Below, in pieces: positions 36,919 to 45,705 of a stretch of DNA of 64,000 bases. The notes beneath the pieces were generated by a model, which had not been told where the DNA came from, ran no database searches, and worked only from the letters and a program-made list of their open reading frames with translations. This DNA comes from Sphingomonas sp. Lineage in GTDB: Bacteria > Pseudomonadota > Alphaproteobacteria > Sphingomonadales > Sphingomonadaceae. Location of the stretch: assembly GCF_024508665.1 (NCBI RefSeq), contig NZ_JANINP010000006.1:496001-560000 (forward strand), in the 5' to 3' direction. The translations under genes were made by a program, and so were the position numbers. Position 1 is the first letter of the stretch, and every line of letters begins with the position of its first letter.

Positions 36919-38490
36919 GTGACGGTGGCGTCGATCGATCCGGGCGCGGCGGAGCGGGCGGTGCTGCGTCCCGGCTTCGGGCGGCTGGCGCTTTACGCGT
37001 TGCTCGGCTTTTCCGCCGGCTTGCCGTTCTACATGTTCAACACGGTATTGTTCCTCCGGCTCGCGCGGCACAATGTCGATATCGTCACGATCGGCTATTT
37101 CGCCTGGGTATCGTTGCTGCCGACGTTCAAATTCGCCTGGGCGCCGTTGCTCGACAAATACGACATGCCCGGGTTCGGCCGCTTCTGGGGGCGGCGGCGC
37201 GGATGGATCATGGTGTCGCAGCTCGGCATCTTTCTCTCGACGATCGGCATGGCGTTCACCGCGTCGGACAAGAGCCTGCCGCTGACCGCCTTGTTCGCGG
37301 TTTTGCTGGCCTTCTGGACGAGCACGCTGGAGATCGCGGCGGATGGCTGGCGCGTCGAACTGGCGCCGACCGCGGAGGAACAGGGGCCGCTCGTGGCGGT
37401 AAACCAATGGGGCTATCGCATCTCGATGGTGGTGGCCGGCGGCGGCGCGATCTACGTCGCCGCGGTGTCCGACTGGACCTTCGCCTATCTGGCGATCGGC
37501 ATGCTCGCGTTCCTGCCTTTTCCGCTTCTGGCCGCGATGCGATCCGAGAGCGGGGGCAATGAAGGCAGGATCGCCGCGCTGCTGGCGGGCTTGCTGACCA
37601 GCGCGGCGGCGATCGCGGGGATAACTGCCGGGACGGCAGTGGTCGGCTGGGCTTTATTGTCTGCGATCGGGTCGGTCGGCATCGATAATCCCGACGTCAT
37701 GAAATATTGGGTAGCCGGGGTCGGGCTGCTGCCGTTCCTGGTGCTCGGTGCCGCGGTGCCCTGGCTCCGCAGGCTGCCCTGGCACGCGCCGTTGCGCCGA
37801 TCGCTGGCGGTCGGGCCCTATGTCGACGTGGCGTGGCGATACGGTCTCGTCGTCATCCCGATCCTGCTGTTCATCTCGATCTATCGGACCGGCGATGTCA
37901 TGGCGAACACGCTGTCGCATCCGATGTTCAATGCGCTGGGCTATGGGCTCAAGCAGATCAGCGCGGCCGATGGCGTCGTCGCTCTGGTTTCGGGATTGCT
38001 TGGGGTGACCTTGGGCGGGCTGCTTGCCGCCAGGGTCTCGATGGGCTGGTCGCTGGTGATCGGCGGAGTGATGTCCGCGCTCAGCAATTGGATCTTCGCC
38101 TGGCTCGCGCACCAGGCGCCCGGCGGACCCGTCCTGTTCTCGGTGTTCGGGCTTAGTGTGACGGCCGGCGATCTCGATCTCTATCTCGCCATGGCGGTCG
38201 ATCAATTCGGGCATGGATTCGAAGGCGCGGTGTTCGTCGTGTACCTCTCGCTGCTCGTGAACCCGCGCTATCCGGCGGCGCAATATGCTTTGTTCTCGGG
38301 GCTCGCCTTCCTCATCCCCAGATTGCTCGCGGGACTGTCGGGGGTGTTCCAGAAAGCGATCGGCTATGACGGATTTTTCATCATGGCGGGGACGATGAGC
38401 ATCGCCGTGCTGGTCCTGCTGCCGCTCATCGTTCGCGCGAAGCCGCGACCCGACGATGACCCGAACGCGACGGGAGCCGTGGCGGCATGA
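36919..38490 (+). CDS. AmpG-like MFS transporter (GTG start inferred)
   Basis: LPFYMFNTVLFLRLARHNVDIVTIGYFAWVSLLPTFKFAWAPLLDKYDMP..GRRRGWIMVSQL; ALFAVLLAFWTSTLEIAADGWRVE is AmpG-like. Confidence 0.85.
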   Translation: MTVASIDPGAAERAVLRPGFGRLALYALLGFSAGLPFYMFNTVLFLRLARHNVDIVTIGYFAWVSLLPTFKFAWAPLLDKYDMPGFGRFWGRRRGWIMVSQLGIFLSTIGMAFTASDKSLPLTALFAVLLAFWTSTLEIAADGWRVELAPTAEEQGPLVAVNQWGYRISMVVAGGGAIYVAAVSDWTFAYLAIGMLAFLPFPLLAAMRSESGGNEGRIAALLAGLLTSAAAIAGITAGTAVVGWALLSAIGSVGIDNPDVMKYWVAGVGLLPFLVLGAAVPWLRRLPWHAPLRRSLAVGPYVDVAWRYGLVVIPILLFISIYRTGDVMANTLSHPMFNALGYGLKQISAADGVVALVSGLLGVTLGGLLAARVSMGWSLVIGGVMSALSNWIFAWLAHQAPGGPVLFSVFGLSVTAGDLDLYLAMAVDQFGHGFEGAVFVVYLSLLVNPRYPAAQYALFSGLAFLIPRLLAGLSGVFQKAIGYDGFFIMAGTMSIAVLVLLPLIVRAKPRPDDDPNATGAVAA

Positions 38491-39506
38491 TCGAACAAGC
38501 CTTCGCTCCCGCCGCGGCCGCGGTTGCCGCGGGCAGGATCCCCGGAGCGACCCTGGGTATCGTGGCCGCCGACGGACGCCGCTGGGTGACGCATGCCGGT
38601 ATGGCCGCCTTGCTTCCGGAGCCGGAGGCGCTCACGCTCGACCATTGGTTCGACCTCGCCTCGGTGTCGAAAGTGATCGCGACGACGGCGATGATCCTCG
38701 CCCTCGCAGACCAGGGCAGGCTCGACCTCGACCGGCCGCTGACCGACGCGATCCCCGATCTGCGCCAATATGACGTTGCCCACGCCGCCGAGCGCAAGCT
38801 CAGCTTTCGCGACTGCCTGGCGCATCGCAGCTTCCTGCCCGCGGTCGAGCCGATCTACACTTATGGCGACGATCCGGCACGGCTGCGCGCGTTCGTGTTG
38901 CAGCGTGAGTGGCGGCATGGACCGCCGGTCTATTCGGACATCAATTTCATCCTGCTGGGGATCGCGATCGAGCGGATCACCGGACAGCCGCTGTCGGCTT
39001 GGCCGTTGGGCGAGGGGCTGAGTTACGGTCCGCCGCCGGGGCCCGCCGTCGCGACCGAACTTTGCCAATGGCGCGGCCGCGTGCTCCGTGGCGAAGTGCA
39101 TGACGAGAATTGCTTCGCGATGGGCGGCCAAACCGGCCATGCTGGGCTGTTCGGGACGGTCGCGGGAGTGCTCGATTTCGCTTTAGGGCTGCTCGACGGC
39201 AGCGGTGCGTCGCCGGCGATGCTCGAGGCGATCCGGACTCCGTTCTACGGACACCGTACGTGCGGATGGGAACGGCGCTTCGACGGCTGGTCGGGCGGGG
39301 TGGCCTGTTCGGGTGAGACGATCGGGCATACCGGCTTCACCGGTACGGGCTTGTGGGTCGATTTCGATCGCGGCATGGCCTGGACATTGCTCACCAACCG
39401 CGTCCACCCGTCGCGGCACAGCGAGGCGGGGAAGAGCATCTTCGAGATCAGACCGGCGACCGGAAATGCGGTAATCGCCGCCTGGGATGCGGTACGCGAG
39501 ACTTAA
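38487..39506 (+). CDS. serine hydrolase (beta-lactamase/PBP-fold)
   Basis: FDLASVSKVIATTAMILAL SxxK motif; VYSDINFILLG. Confidence 0.92.
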   Translation: MIEQAFAPAAAAVAAGRIPGATLGIVAADGRRWVTHAGMAALLPEPEALTLDHWFDLASVSKVIATTAMILALADQGRLDLDRPLTDAIPDLRQYDVAHAAERKLSFRDCLAHRSFLPAVEPIYTYGDDPARLRAFVLQREWRHGPPVYSDINFILLGIAIERITGQPLSAWPLGEGLSYGPPPGPAVATELCQWRGRVLRGEVHDENCFAMGGQTGHAGLFGTVAGVLDFALGLLDGSGASPAMLEAIRTPFYGHRTCGWERRFDGWSGGVACSGETIGHTGFTGTGLWVDFDRGMAWTLLTNRVHPSRHSEAGKSIFEIRPATGNAVIAAWDAVRET

Positions 39507-39526
39507 TAGGCGAGCGGTCGGATTAG

Positions 39527-40804
39527 CTAAGTCTCGCAGGCATCCGCTCGCGAGAGCAGAAACGCTCGCTCGCGCCCGTTGCGGGTCAGCTGGGCAGCGG
39601 CCTCGAACTCCGGCCGCGCCTCGGCCAGCCGGCCCGCCCGGAACAGGAAGTCGCCTCTCGCCGCGGGAAACGGGGCATAATGGCGCAAGGCGTCGGCATC
39701 GGGGATCTCGTCAATCAGCCTGAGCCCCGCCTCCGGCCCGAACGCCATGCTGTGCGCGATCGCGCGATTAAGATCGACCACAGGTGACGGTGTCACGACG
39801 CGGAGTCGATCGTAGAGCGCGGCAATCCGGGCCCAGTCGGTATCGGCAGCGCGGCGCGCACGCGCATGGCAGGCAGCGAGTGCGGCTTGCAGTACATAAG
39901 ACCCCTGGCCGCCCAGGGCGTCGGCGCGCGCCAGCGCGTCGAGGCCGCGCAGGATCAGCAACTGGTCCCAGCGCGCGCGATCCTGCTCGGTGATCGGAAT
40001 GAACGCACCGTCCGGTCCGGTCCGCGCGTTCAGCCGCGAGGCCTGGATTTCCATCAGCGCCAGCAGGCCGAGCACTTCCGGCTCATCGGGCATCAGGCCC
40101 GCCAGGATGCGGCCGAGTCGCTGCGCCTCCCGCGCCAGTGCAGGCCGGATCAGGTCATCGCCCGCCGTGGCGGCATAGCCTTCGTTGAAGATGAGGTAGA
40201 GAACCTCAAGCACCGCGGGCAAACGGGCAGCACGTTCGGCGCCGCGCGGCACCTCGAAGGCCAGACCGGCTTTGGCGATCGCCTTCTTGGCGCGGACGAT
40301 ACGCTGGGCGATCGTCGCCTCGCTCGCCAGGAAGGCGCGGGCGATCTCGTCGGTCGTGAGTCCGCCGACTACGCGCAAGGTGAGCGCCGCGCGTGCATCG
40401 GACGACAGCATCGGATGACAGGCGGTAAAGATCAGGCCGAGCAGTTCGTCGCCGAGATCGTCGTCCAGCGCGGCGTCGAGCGCGGCGGTCGCATCCTCCG
40501 TTTCCTCGTCGAGCGTCCGCGCGATCTCTTCATGCTTGCGGTCGCGCATCTGGTCGTGGCGGATGGCGTCGATCGCTCGCCGCTTGGCGACGGCCATCAG
40601 CCAGGCGCCGGGATTGGCCGGGACGCCACTTCGCGGCCAGTCGGACAAAGCGACGATCAGCGCTTCCTGTGCCAATTCCTCTGCACGGTCGATGTCGCGC
40701 ACCATCCGGGCCAGCCCGGCGATCAGCCTGGCCCGTTCGATGCGAAAGGTCGCCTCGATCGCCCGATGCGTTTCGCCGTTGTCCTTGGTCTCGCTTGCCG
40801 TCAC
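39527..40804 (-). CDS. ECF-type RNA polymerase sigma factor with C-terminal extension (ECF42-like, DUF6596)
   Basis: DIDRAEELAQEALIVALSDWPRSGVPANPGAWLMAVAKRRAIDAIRHDQMRDRK; LAREAQRLGRILAGLMPDEPEVLGLLALMEIQASRLNAR. Confidence 0.94.
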   Translation of the reverse strand: MTASETKDNGETHRAIEATFRIERARLIAGLARMVRDIDRAEELAQEALIVALSDWPRSGVPANPGAWLMAVAKRRAIDAIRHDQMRDRKHEEIARTLDEETEDATAALDAALDDDLGDELLGLIFTACHPMLSSDARAALTLRVVGGLTTDEIARAFLASEATIAQRIVRAKKAIAKAGLAFEVPRGAERAARLPAVLEVLYLIFNEGYAATAGDDLIRPALAREAQRLGRILAGLMPDEPEVLGLLALMEIQASRLNARTGPDGAFIPITEQDRARWDQLLILRGLDALARADALGGQGSYVLQAALAACHARARRAADTDWARIAALYDRLRVVTPSPVVDLNRAIAHSMAFGPEAGLRLIDEIPDADALRHYAPFPAARGDFLFRAGRLAEARPEFEAAAQLTRNGRERAFLLSRADACET

Positions 40805-40846
40805 CCCGCCGCTTGTCCGTCAGGGACAGCGGCGGCGCAAGCCGTG

Positions 40847-41494
40847 CTAGCTGGATGCCGGCGCGTTGATCGCCAATTGCGCGGCGAATGCCCGTTGATA
40901 GGCGGGCCGCGCCTCGCCGCGAGCGACATAGGAGGCCAGGGTCGGAAACTCGTCGAGTATCCCCGACATCCGCAGCCGGAGCAGCACCGACACCATCAAC
41001 AAATCTCCGGCGCTGAACGCCCCGTCCAGCCACTCGGCATCGCCCAGGCGATCGGCCAGCTGGCGCAGCCGGGCGCGGATACGGTCGACGACCAGCGGCA
41101 AGCGCTCCTGTGCCCAGGGCTTGTCGCCTTCCGCGAATTTGGCGGTCTGGAGGTCGAGGATCGGCGTCTCCACCGTGTTGAGCGCTGCAAACATCCAGGT
41201 GATGGCGCGCGCCCGGGCATCGGGGTCCTCGGGCAGCAGCCCCGCATGCCGATCCGCGATGTGGAAGACGATCGCGCCTGTCTCGAACAGGGCGAGATCG
41301 CCTTCCTCATAGGTTGGTATCTGGCCGAATGGATGGACGGCCAGATGCGCAGCTTCCTTCATCCCGGCGAAGGAAACGAGCCGGACGCTGTAGGGCAGAC
41401 CCGCTTCTTCCAATGCCCAGCGAACGCGCGTGTCGCGCGCCAGCCCCTTGCCGCCGTCCGGCGACCGTTCGAACGCGGTAATGGTGATGGTCAT
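40847..41494 (-). CDS. glutathione S-transferase family protein
   Basis: TRVRWALEEAGLPYSVRLVSFAGMKEAAHLAVHPFGQIPTYEEGDLALFETGAIVFHIADRH. Confidence 0.95.
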   Translation of the reverse strand: MTITITAFERSPDGGKGLARDTRVRWALEEAGLPYSVRLVSFAGMKEAAHLAVHPFGQIPTYEEGDLALFETGAIVFHIADRHAGLLPEDPDARARAITWMFAALNTVETPILDLQTAKFAEGDKPWAQERLPLVVDRIRARLRQLADRLGDAEWLDGAFSAGDLLMVSVLLRLRMSGILDEFPTLASYVARGEARPAYQRAFAAQLAINAPASS

Positions 41495-41592
41495 TGTGGA
41501 TCTCCGGTCGGAGCTTGGCGCGTCGCCGAACGGCCGACGCGCCAATCGGGTTGGGACAAATGGAGAGGGCCTGCCGCTCCACCTGGCCGAGA

Positions 41593-42027
41593 TCAGGCGA
41601 CGCCGAGCTTGCCGCGATCGCCGCCGCGCGGGTTGGCGAGCTCCTCGGGCGTCACATAATCGGCCAGGTCCGCCGCTTCGTAGAATGGCCGAATCTCGAC
41701 CTCGCTGCGGCCCGGCATGCAATTGGGCATACGCTTTGCCCAGGCCACGGCCTCGTCCATGTCGCGGACTTCCCAGATCGAAAAGCCAGCGACCAGCTCG
41801 CGCGCCTCGGCAAAGGGTCCATCGATGACAGCGCGACTGGCGCCCTCGAACGCGACCCGCTTGGACTCGGAACTGGGCTTCAGCCCGGCGGCGGCGATGA
41901 ACACGCCGGCTTCGACCAGTTCCTCGGTGAAGCGATCCATCGCCGCGAACGCTTCCAGCATCTCGGGCGTGGGCGCCATGCCCGCTTCGCTTTGTTCGGT
42001 GGCCTTCACCAACACCATGACACGCAT
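41593..42027 (-). CDS. YciI/DGPF domain protein
   Basis: MRVMVLVKATEQSEAGMAP...VIDGPFAEARELVAGFSIWEVRDMDEAVAWAKRMP. Confidence 0.94.
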   Translation of the reverse strand: MRVMVLVKATEQSEAGMAPTPEMLEAFAAMDRFTEELVEAGVFIAAAGLKPSSESKRVAFEGASRAVIDGPFAEARELVAGFSIWEVRDMDEAVAWAKRMPNCMPGRSEVEIRPFYEAADLADYVTPEELANPRGGDRGKLGVA

Positions 42028-42220
42028 CGTCAGTCTCCTCGTTCGAGCCGGCCCCATTGGCCTCTCATCGGGACGACGAACGAGTGTGTCGGGAATCGAC
42101 ACGGATGCGCAAATTTTTTCGAGCGATGTGCCGGGCCCGATCGGGCGCTGCTTGCGGCGCTTTCGATAGCGCGATGGTTGACCAGATTGCGGGCGAGTGG
42201 AGATCGGTTATCTTTCGCCT

Positions 42221-42442
42221 ATGACAACGCCGAGTAAGAAACTGCATGGCTGGCTAAGCTTTTATAGGTTGGTCGCCCGCATTTGGCTTGCCGCTGGAAT
42301 TCTGGGTTGTCTGACCGTCACAGCGGTATACCTCTCGGGAGCCTCCGCCTTCTCATCGCGCGCTGAACTAGGCCTATCCGCCATTTTTGGCTTCCTCGCG
42401 GTGTGCGGAGGATTGCTGCTTATCGATACGCGCCGGAGATAG
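42221..42442 (+). CDS. small hypothetical protein with two TMs
   Basis: 73-aa ORF with two hydrophobic segments. Confidence 0.5.
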   Translation: MTTPSKKLHGWLSFYRLVARIWLAAGILGCLTVTAVYLSGASAFSSRAELGLSAIFGFLAVCGGLLLIDTRRR

Positions 42443-42475
42443 GCAGCGCCTTCGCGATAGGCTGGTCTAGGGCGC

Positions 42476-43915
42476 CTAATTCTCCGCGGCGATCAGCTCC
42501 AGCGCGGCGTCCACCGCCTTGGTCGCCTCGACGCCCGGCGGGATGTCGTTGGCATAGGTGGAGAAGGTCAGCGTCCGCCCGCTTTTGGCGATCATATAGC
42601 CTGACAGAGCGGCGGACGCGTTGAGCGTGCCGGTCTTGGCGAACAATTTATGGTCGAGCGGAGTGCCGCCGAACCGCCGTGCCAAGGTGCCGTCGACACC
42701 GCCGATCGGCAACGTTTCGCGCCAGGCGGCGCCCCAAGGCTGCGCGGAGATCCAGCGCAGCATGATCACGGCGCCGCGCGGGGCAACGCGGTTGTAGCTC
42801 GACATGCCCGAACCGTCGGAGAAGTCGAACGTGGCGCGCGGCACCCCGGCCTTGGCCAGCATCGCGCGCACGGCGACCTGGCCGTCGGCGATTGATCCGC
42901 TGCCGGCGACCAGCGACGAGCGGCGCAGGAACAATTCGGCGTGAAGATTCTGGCTGACCTTCATCGTCAGATGCATGTCGTCCATCAGCGGTGGCGGGGT
43001 CAGCTTGGCGAGCACCGGCGGCAGCGGCGGCCGCGCTGGCGGGGCATTGCCGCGGATCGAGGGATCGTCGCTCGGCATCAGCGGGCGATGACGGACATCG
43101 ACCTTGCCGGTGACGCGGACTCCGCGCGCCCGCAACAGCTGGACGAAGCGCCACGCCGCGTAGCGGGCCGGATCGTCGATTCCGACGCGCAGCTTGTCGG
43201 CCTTGGCATCGGCACCGATCGTTCCGGTCAGGCGAAGCTCATAGCCGTTCGGCGCGCGGTCGAACTCGACGGCGCTCTTGGCGCCGGCCACGGTCATCAG
43301 GCGGTTGTCGACAGTATAATAGGGCGGCAACTCGACCTTCGGGACGGTACCGACGGCACCGGGCGTGACCGTCACCTGCAATTCGTTATCGTCCATCGTC
43401 AGCGCCGAGGTAGCGGTTCCCGATCGCGTCGGGATATTGTTCCAGCTCATCCCCGGGCCCCAACGCTCGTCGGGCAGCAGGGTGTCGTCGCCGATCACAT
43501 CGCCGACGATCCGTGTTTTCTTCGCTACCGCGTCGGCCAGCGTTGTCAGGCAGTCGACCGTGCAGTCCTCGGCACCCGACAGCCGGGCATCGCCATTGCC
43601 GATCAGCACGACGTCTCGCCCCTCCAATCGGACCGCCGCGCCGCCGGTGGTGTCGGGCTGGGTCAGGTCGCCCATCGTGTCGAGCGCGGTCGCGGTGGTG
43701 AACATCTTGGTGTTCGACGCCGGAATGAAGCGCGCATCGGGGTTGATCGCGACGACGTCCTTGCCCTGATCGTCGACCACGACGATCCCGAAGCGCGTTC
43801 CCGGGCCGGCCGTATTCGCCAGCACCGCCTCGACTCGCGCGGTCAGGTCCTTGTCCTCTGCGGCGGCAGGTGCGGCAATTGCCAGCGCGACAAGAACCAG
43901 AGCCCGTTTCGTCAT
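42476..43915 (-). CDS. dacB: D-alanyl-D-alanine carboxypeptidase/endopeptidase (PBP4)
   Basis: FIPASNTKMFTTATALDTMGD SxxK; DGSGMSSYNRVAPRGAV SxN; LFAKTGTLNASAALSGY KTG. Confidence 0.95.
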   Translation of the reverse strand: MTKRALVLVALAIAAPAAAEDKDLTARVEAVLANTAGPGTRFGIVVVDDQGKDVVAINPDARFIPASNTKMFTTATALDTMGDLTQPDTTGGAAVRLEGRDVVLIGNGDARLSGAEDCTVDCLTTLADAVAKKTRIVGDVIGDDTLLPDERWGPGMSWNNIPTRSGTATSALTMDDNELQVTVTPGAVGTVPKVELPPYYTVDNRLMTVAGAKSAVEFDRAPNGYELRLTGTIGADAKADKLRVGIDDPARYAAWRFVQLLRARGVRVTGKVDVRHRPLMPSDDPSIRGNAPPARPPLPPVLAKLTPPPLMDDMHLTMKVSQNLHAELFLRRSSLVAGSGSIADGQVAVRAMLAKAGVPRATFDFSDGSGMSSYNRVAPRGAVIMLRWISAQPWGAAWRETLPIGGVDGTLARRFGGTPLDHKLFAKTGTLNASAALSGYMIAKSGRTLTFSTYANDIPPGVEATKAVDAALELIAAEN

Positions 43916-43932
43916 GGAAATCCGTCCCCCGA

Positions 43933-44364
43933 TCAGGAAAAAGCGAGCGGCGATGCCGCCCATTCGGCGCGCGCTCGCGCGATCAATGTCTTGAGGCTGG
44001 CGGCCTGCCGCCGCCATGCGCCTTCCGTCGCCGCGTCCCAGGTATCGACCGTGTCGCGCAACGCGTCGATCGCGAGGTCGACAAAGGCATCATATTCTTC
44101 CTGCCGCAGCGCGCCGTAATTGCGGTGGTTGAAAACCAATTCGGCGACCTGACTCCAGACCCATTTGCGGTCCTGCGCAAGGCCGTGCAGCCATTGCAGC
44201 GTCTCGTCGGTCATCCGTACCGCGGTGGCATCGACATGGATGAAGATCGCGCGACGCTCGGGGAAGCGGGCAAGGAACCGGTCGAATAACAGGGTGCGCA
44301 TCGCGGCCTCTCGACCGTCCAGCGCGATCAGGCTCGCTTCGATCAGATCGGCGTCACTCATCAT
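43933..44364 (-). CDS. globin-like protein
   Basis: LLFDRFLARFPERRAIFIHVDATAVRMTDETLQWLHGLAQDRKWVWSQVAELVFNHRNYG...WDAATEGAWRRQAASLKTLI pattern resembles single-domain globins. Confidence 0.6.
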   Translation of the reverse strand: MMSDADLIEASLIALDGREAAMRTLLFDRFLARFPERRAIFIHVDATAVRMTDETLQWLHGLAQDRKWVWSQVAELVFNHRNYGALRQEEYDAFVDLAIDALRDTVDTWDAATEGAWRRQAASLKTLIARARAEWAASPLAFS

Positions 44365-45595
44365 TGGCCGATCGGTAGATCGCCTCGTCGAGCTCGCCCT
44401 CCCAGCGCGCGACGGTCGTCGCGACCGCGAGATTGGCGCAGGCGCTCGGCACGGTGCGGGTCATGTCGAGTAGGCGGTCGAACGGCAGGACGAAGCCGAC
44501 GACGAGCGCGGTCTGTTCGGGTGGGACTCCGACTGCCGACAGGACCGCGGCAAGCATGAACAGAGAGGCGGACGGGACCGGCGCGGTGCCGAATGCTGCG
44601 AGCGACCCAGTCAGCAGGACGAGTAGATATACCGACGGCGTCAGAGGGGTACCGAACGCCTGGAGCGCGAACAGGCTGAGCAAGCCGACATACATGGCGG
44701 TGCCGTCCTTGCCGATGCTGGCGCCCAAGGGCAGGACAGTCGAATAGACCGGACGGCTGATCCCGAGATTATCTTCCGACACGCGCATCGCGACCGGCAA
44801 GGTGGCGCCGCTCGACGCGGTCGAGAAGGCGACCACCAACGCATCGACGATGCCGTGGAAGAAGGGCAGCACCGGCAGTTTGGCGACAAGCCGCAGCAAC
44901 AGGCTGTGTACCACCAACATTTGGATCAGCGATCCGGCGACCACCGCGAGCGCGAGCCAACCGACGTGGACGAACACCGCCGCGCCGTTCGCCGCGACCG
45001 CATTGGCGATCAGCGCGAAGACGCCGAACGGGGTCGCCTCCATCACGATCGTCACGACCTTGAGCAACACTGCCGAAGTCGCTTGCAAGAAGCTTGCGAA
45101 CGGCTTGCCCGCCTCGCCGGTCAGCACGGTGCCGACCCCGAAAAGGATCGCGACGAAGATGAGGGCAAGCATGTCGCCCTTGGCCAGCGCGTCGACGATG
45201 TTGAGCGGGATAATGCCGATCAGCTGGTCGTACGGCGTAACCGGCGCTCCGAGCGCATGTGGCGCGGCGGTGCCGAGCGGCGCGCCGGCACCCGGCCGGA
45301 TGACCGTCGCAACCAGCATGCCGACCGAGACCGCGATCGCGGTGGTCGCGGCGAACAGCCCGATCGTCCGCGCGCCCAGGCTGCCGAGCTTCTTCGGGTC
45401 CGCCAGACTGGTGATGCCGGCGGCGATCGTCACCAGCACGATGGGGGCGACCAGCATGCGGATCGCGCGGACGAACAGGTCGCCGAGGAACTGGACATAG
45501 GGTGCGCCCGCCGGCCAGACGAGCGCGAAGACCACGCCAAGGACGAGCGCGCCGACGACACGCTGCCAGAGCGGGATGGCGAACCAGAAGCGCAT
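44354..45595 (-). CDS. dicarboxylate/amino acid:cation symporter
   Basis: VAFSTASSGATLPVAMRVSEDNLGISRPVYSTVLPLGASIGKDGTAMYVGL, diagnostic of the DAACS family. Confidence 0.96.
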   Translation of the reverse strand: MRFWFAIPLWQRVVGALVLGVVFALVWPAGAPYVQFLGDLFVRAIRMLVAPIVLVTIAAGITSLADPKKLGSLGARTIGLFAATTAIAVSVGMLVATVIRPGAGAPLGTAAPHALGAPVTPYDQLIGIIPLNIVDALAKGDMLALIFVAILFGVGTVLTGEAGKPFASFLQATSAVLLKVVTIVMEATPFGVFALIANAVAANGAAVFVHVGWLALAVVAGSLIQMLVVHSLLLRLVAKLPVLPFFHGIVDALVVAFSTASSGATLPVAMRVSEDNLGISRPVYSTVLPLGASIGKDGTAMYVGLLSLFALQAFGTPLTPSVYLLVLLTGSLAAFGTAPVPSASLFMLAAVLSAVGVPPEQTALVVGFVLPFDRLLDMTRTVPSACANLAVATTVARWEGELDEAIYRSANDE

Positions 45596-45608
45596 TCGCT
45601 TTTACTCG

Positions 45609-45700
45609 CCCTCACCCTTCCCACCCGGCTGCGCCGGGCGGGCCCCTTCCCTCTCCCATTGGGAGAGGGAGGGAGCGCCGAAGGCGCGGAAGGGTGAGGG
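45609..45700. repeat. intergenic palindromic repeat, family A copy 2
   Basis: CCCTCACCCTTCC...CCCTCTCCCATTGGGAGAGGG...GGAAGGGTGAGGG. Confidence 0.85.
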
Positions 45701-45705
45701 TGGCA

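Noticed and set aside
39866-41659. 597-aa plus-strand ORF antisense to sigma factor and GST
   Set aside because: Shadow ORF; spans several real genes and an intergenic gap.
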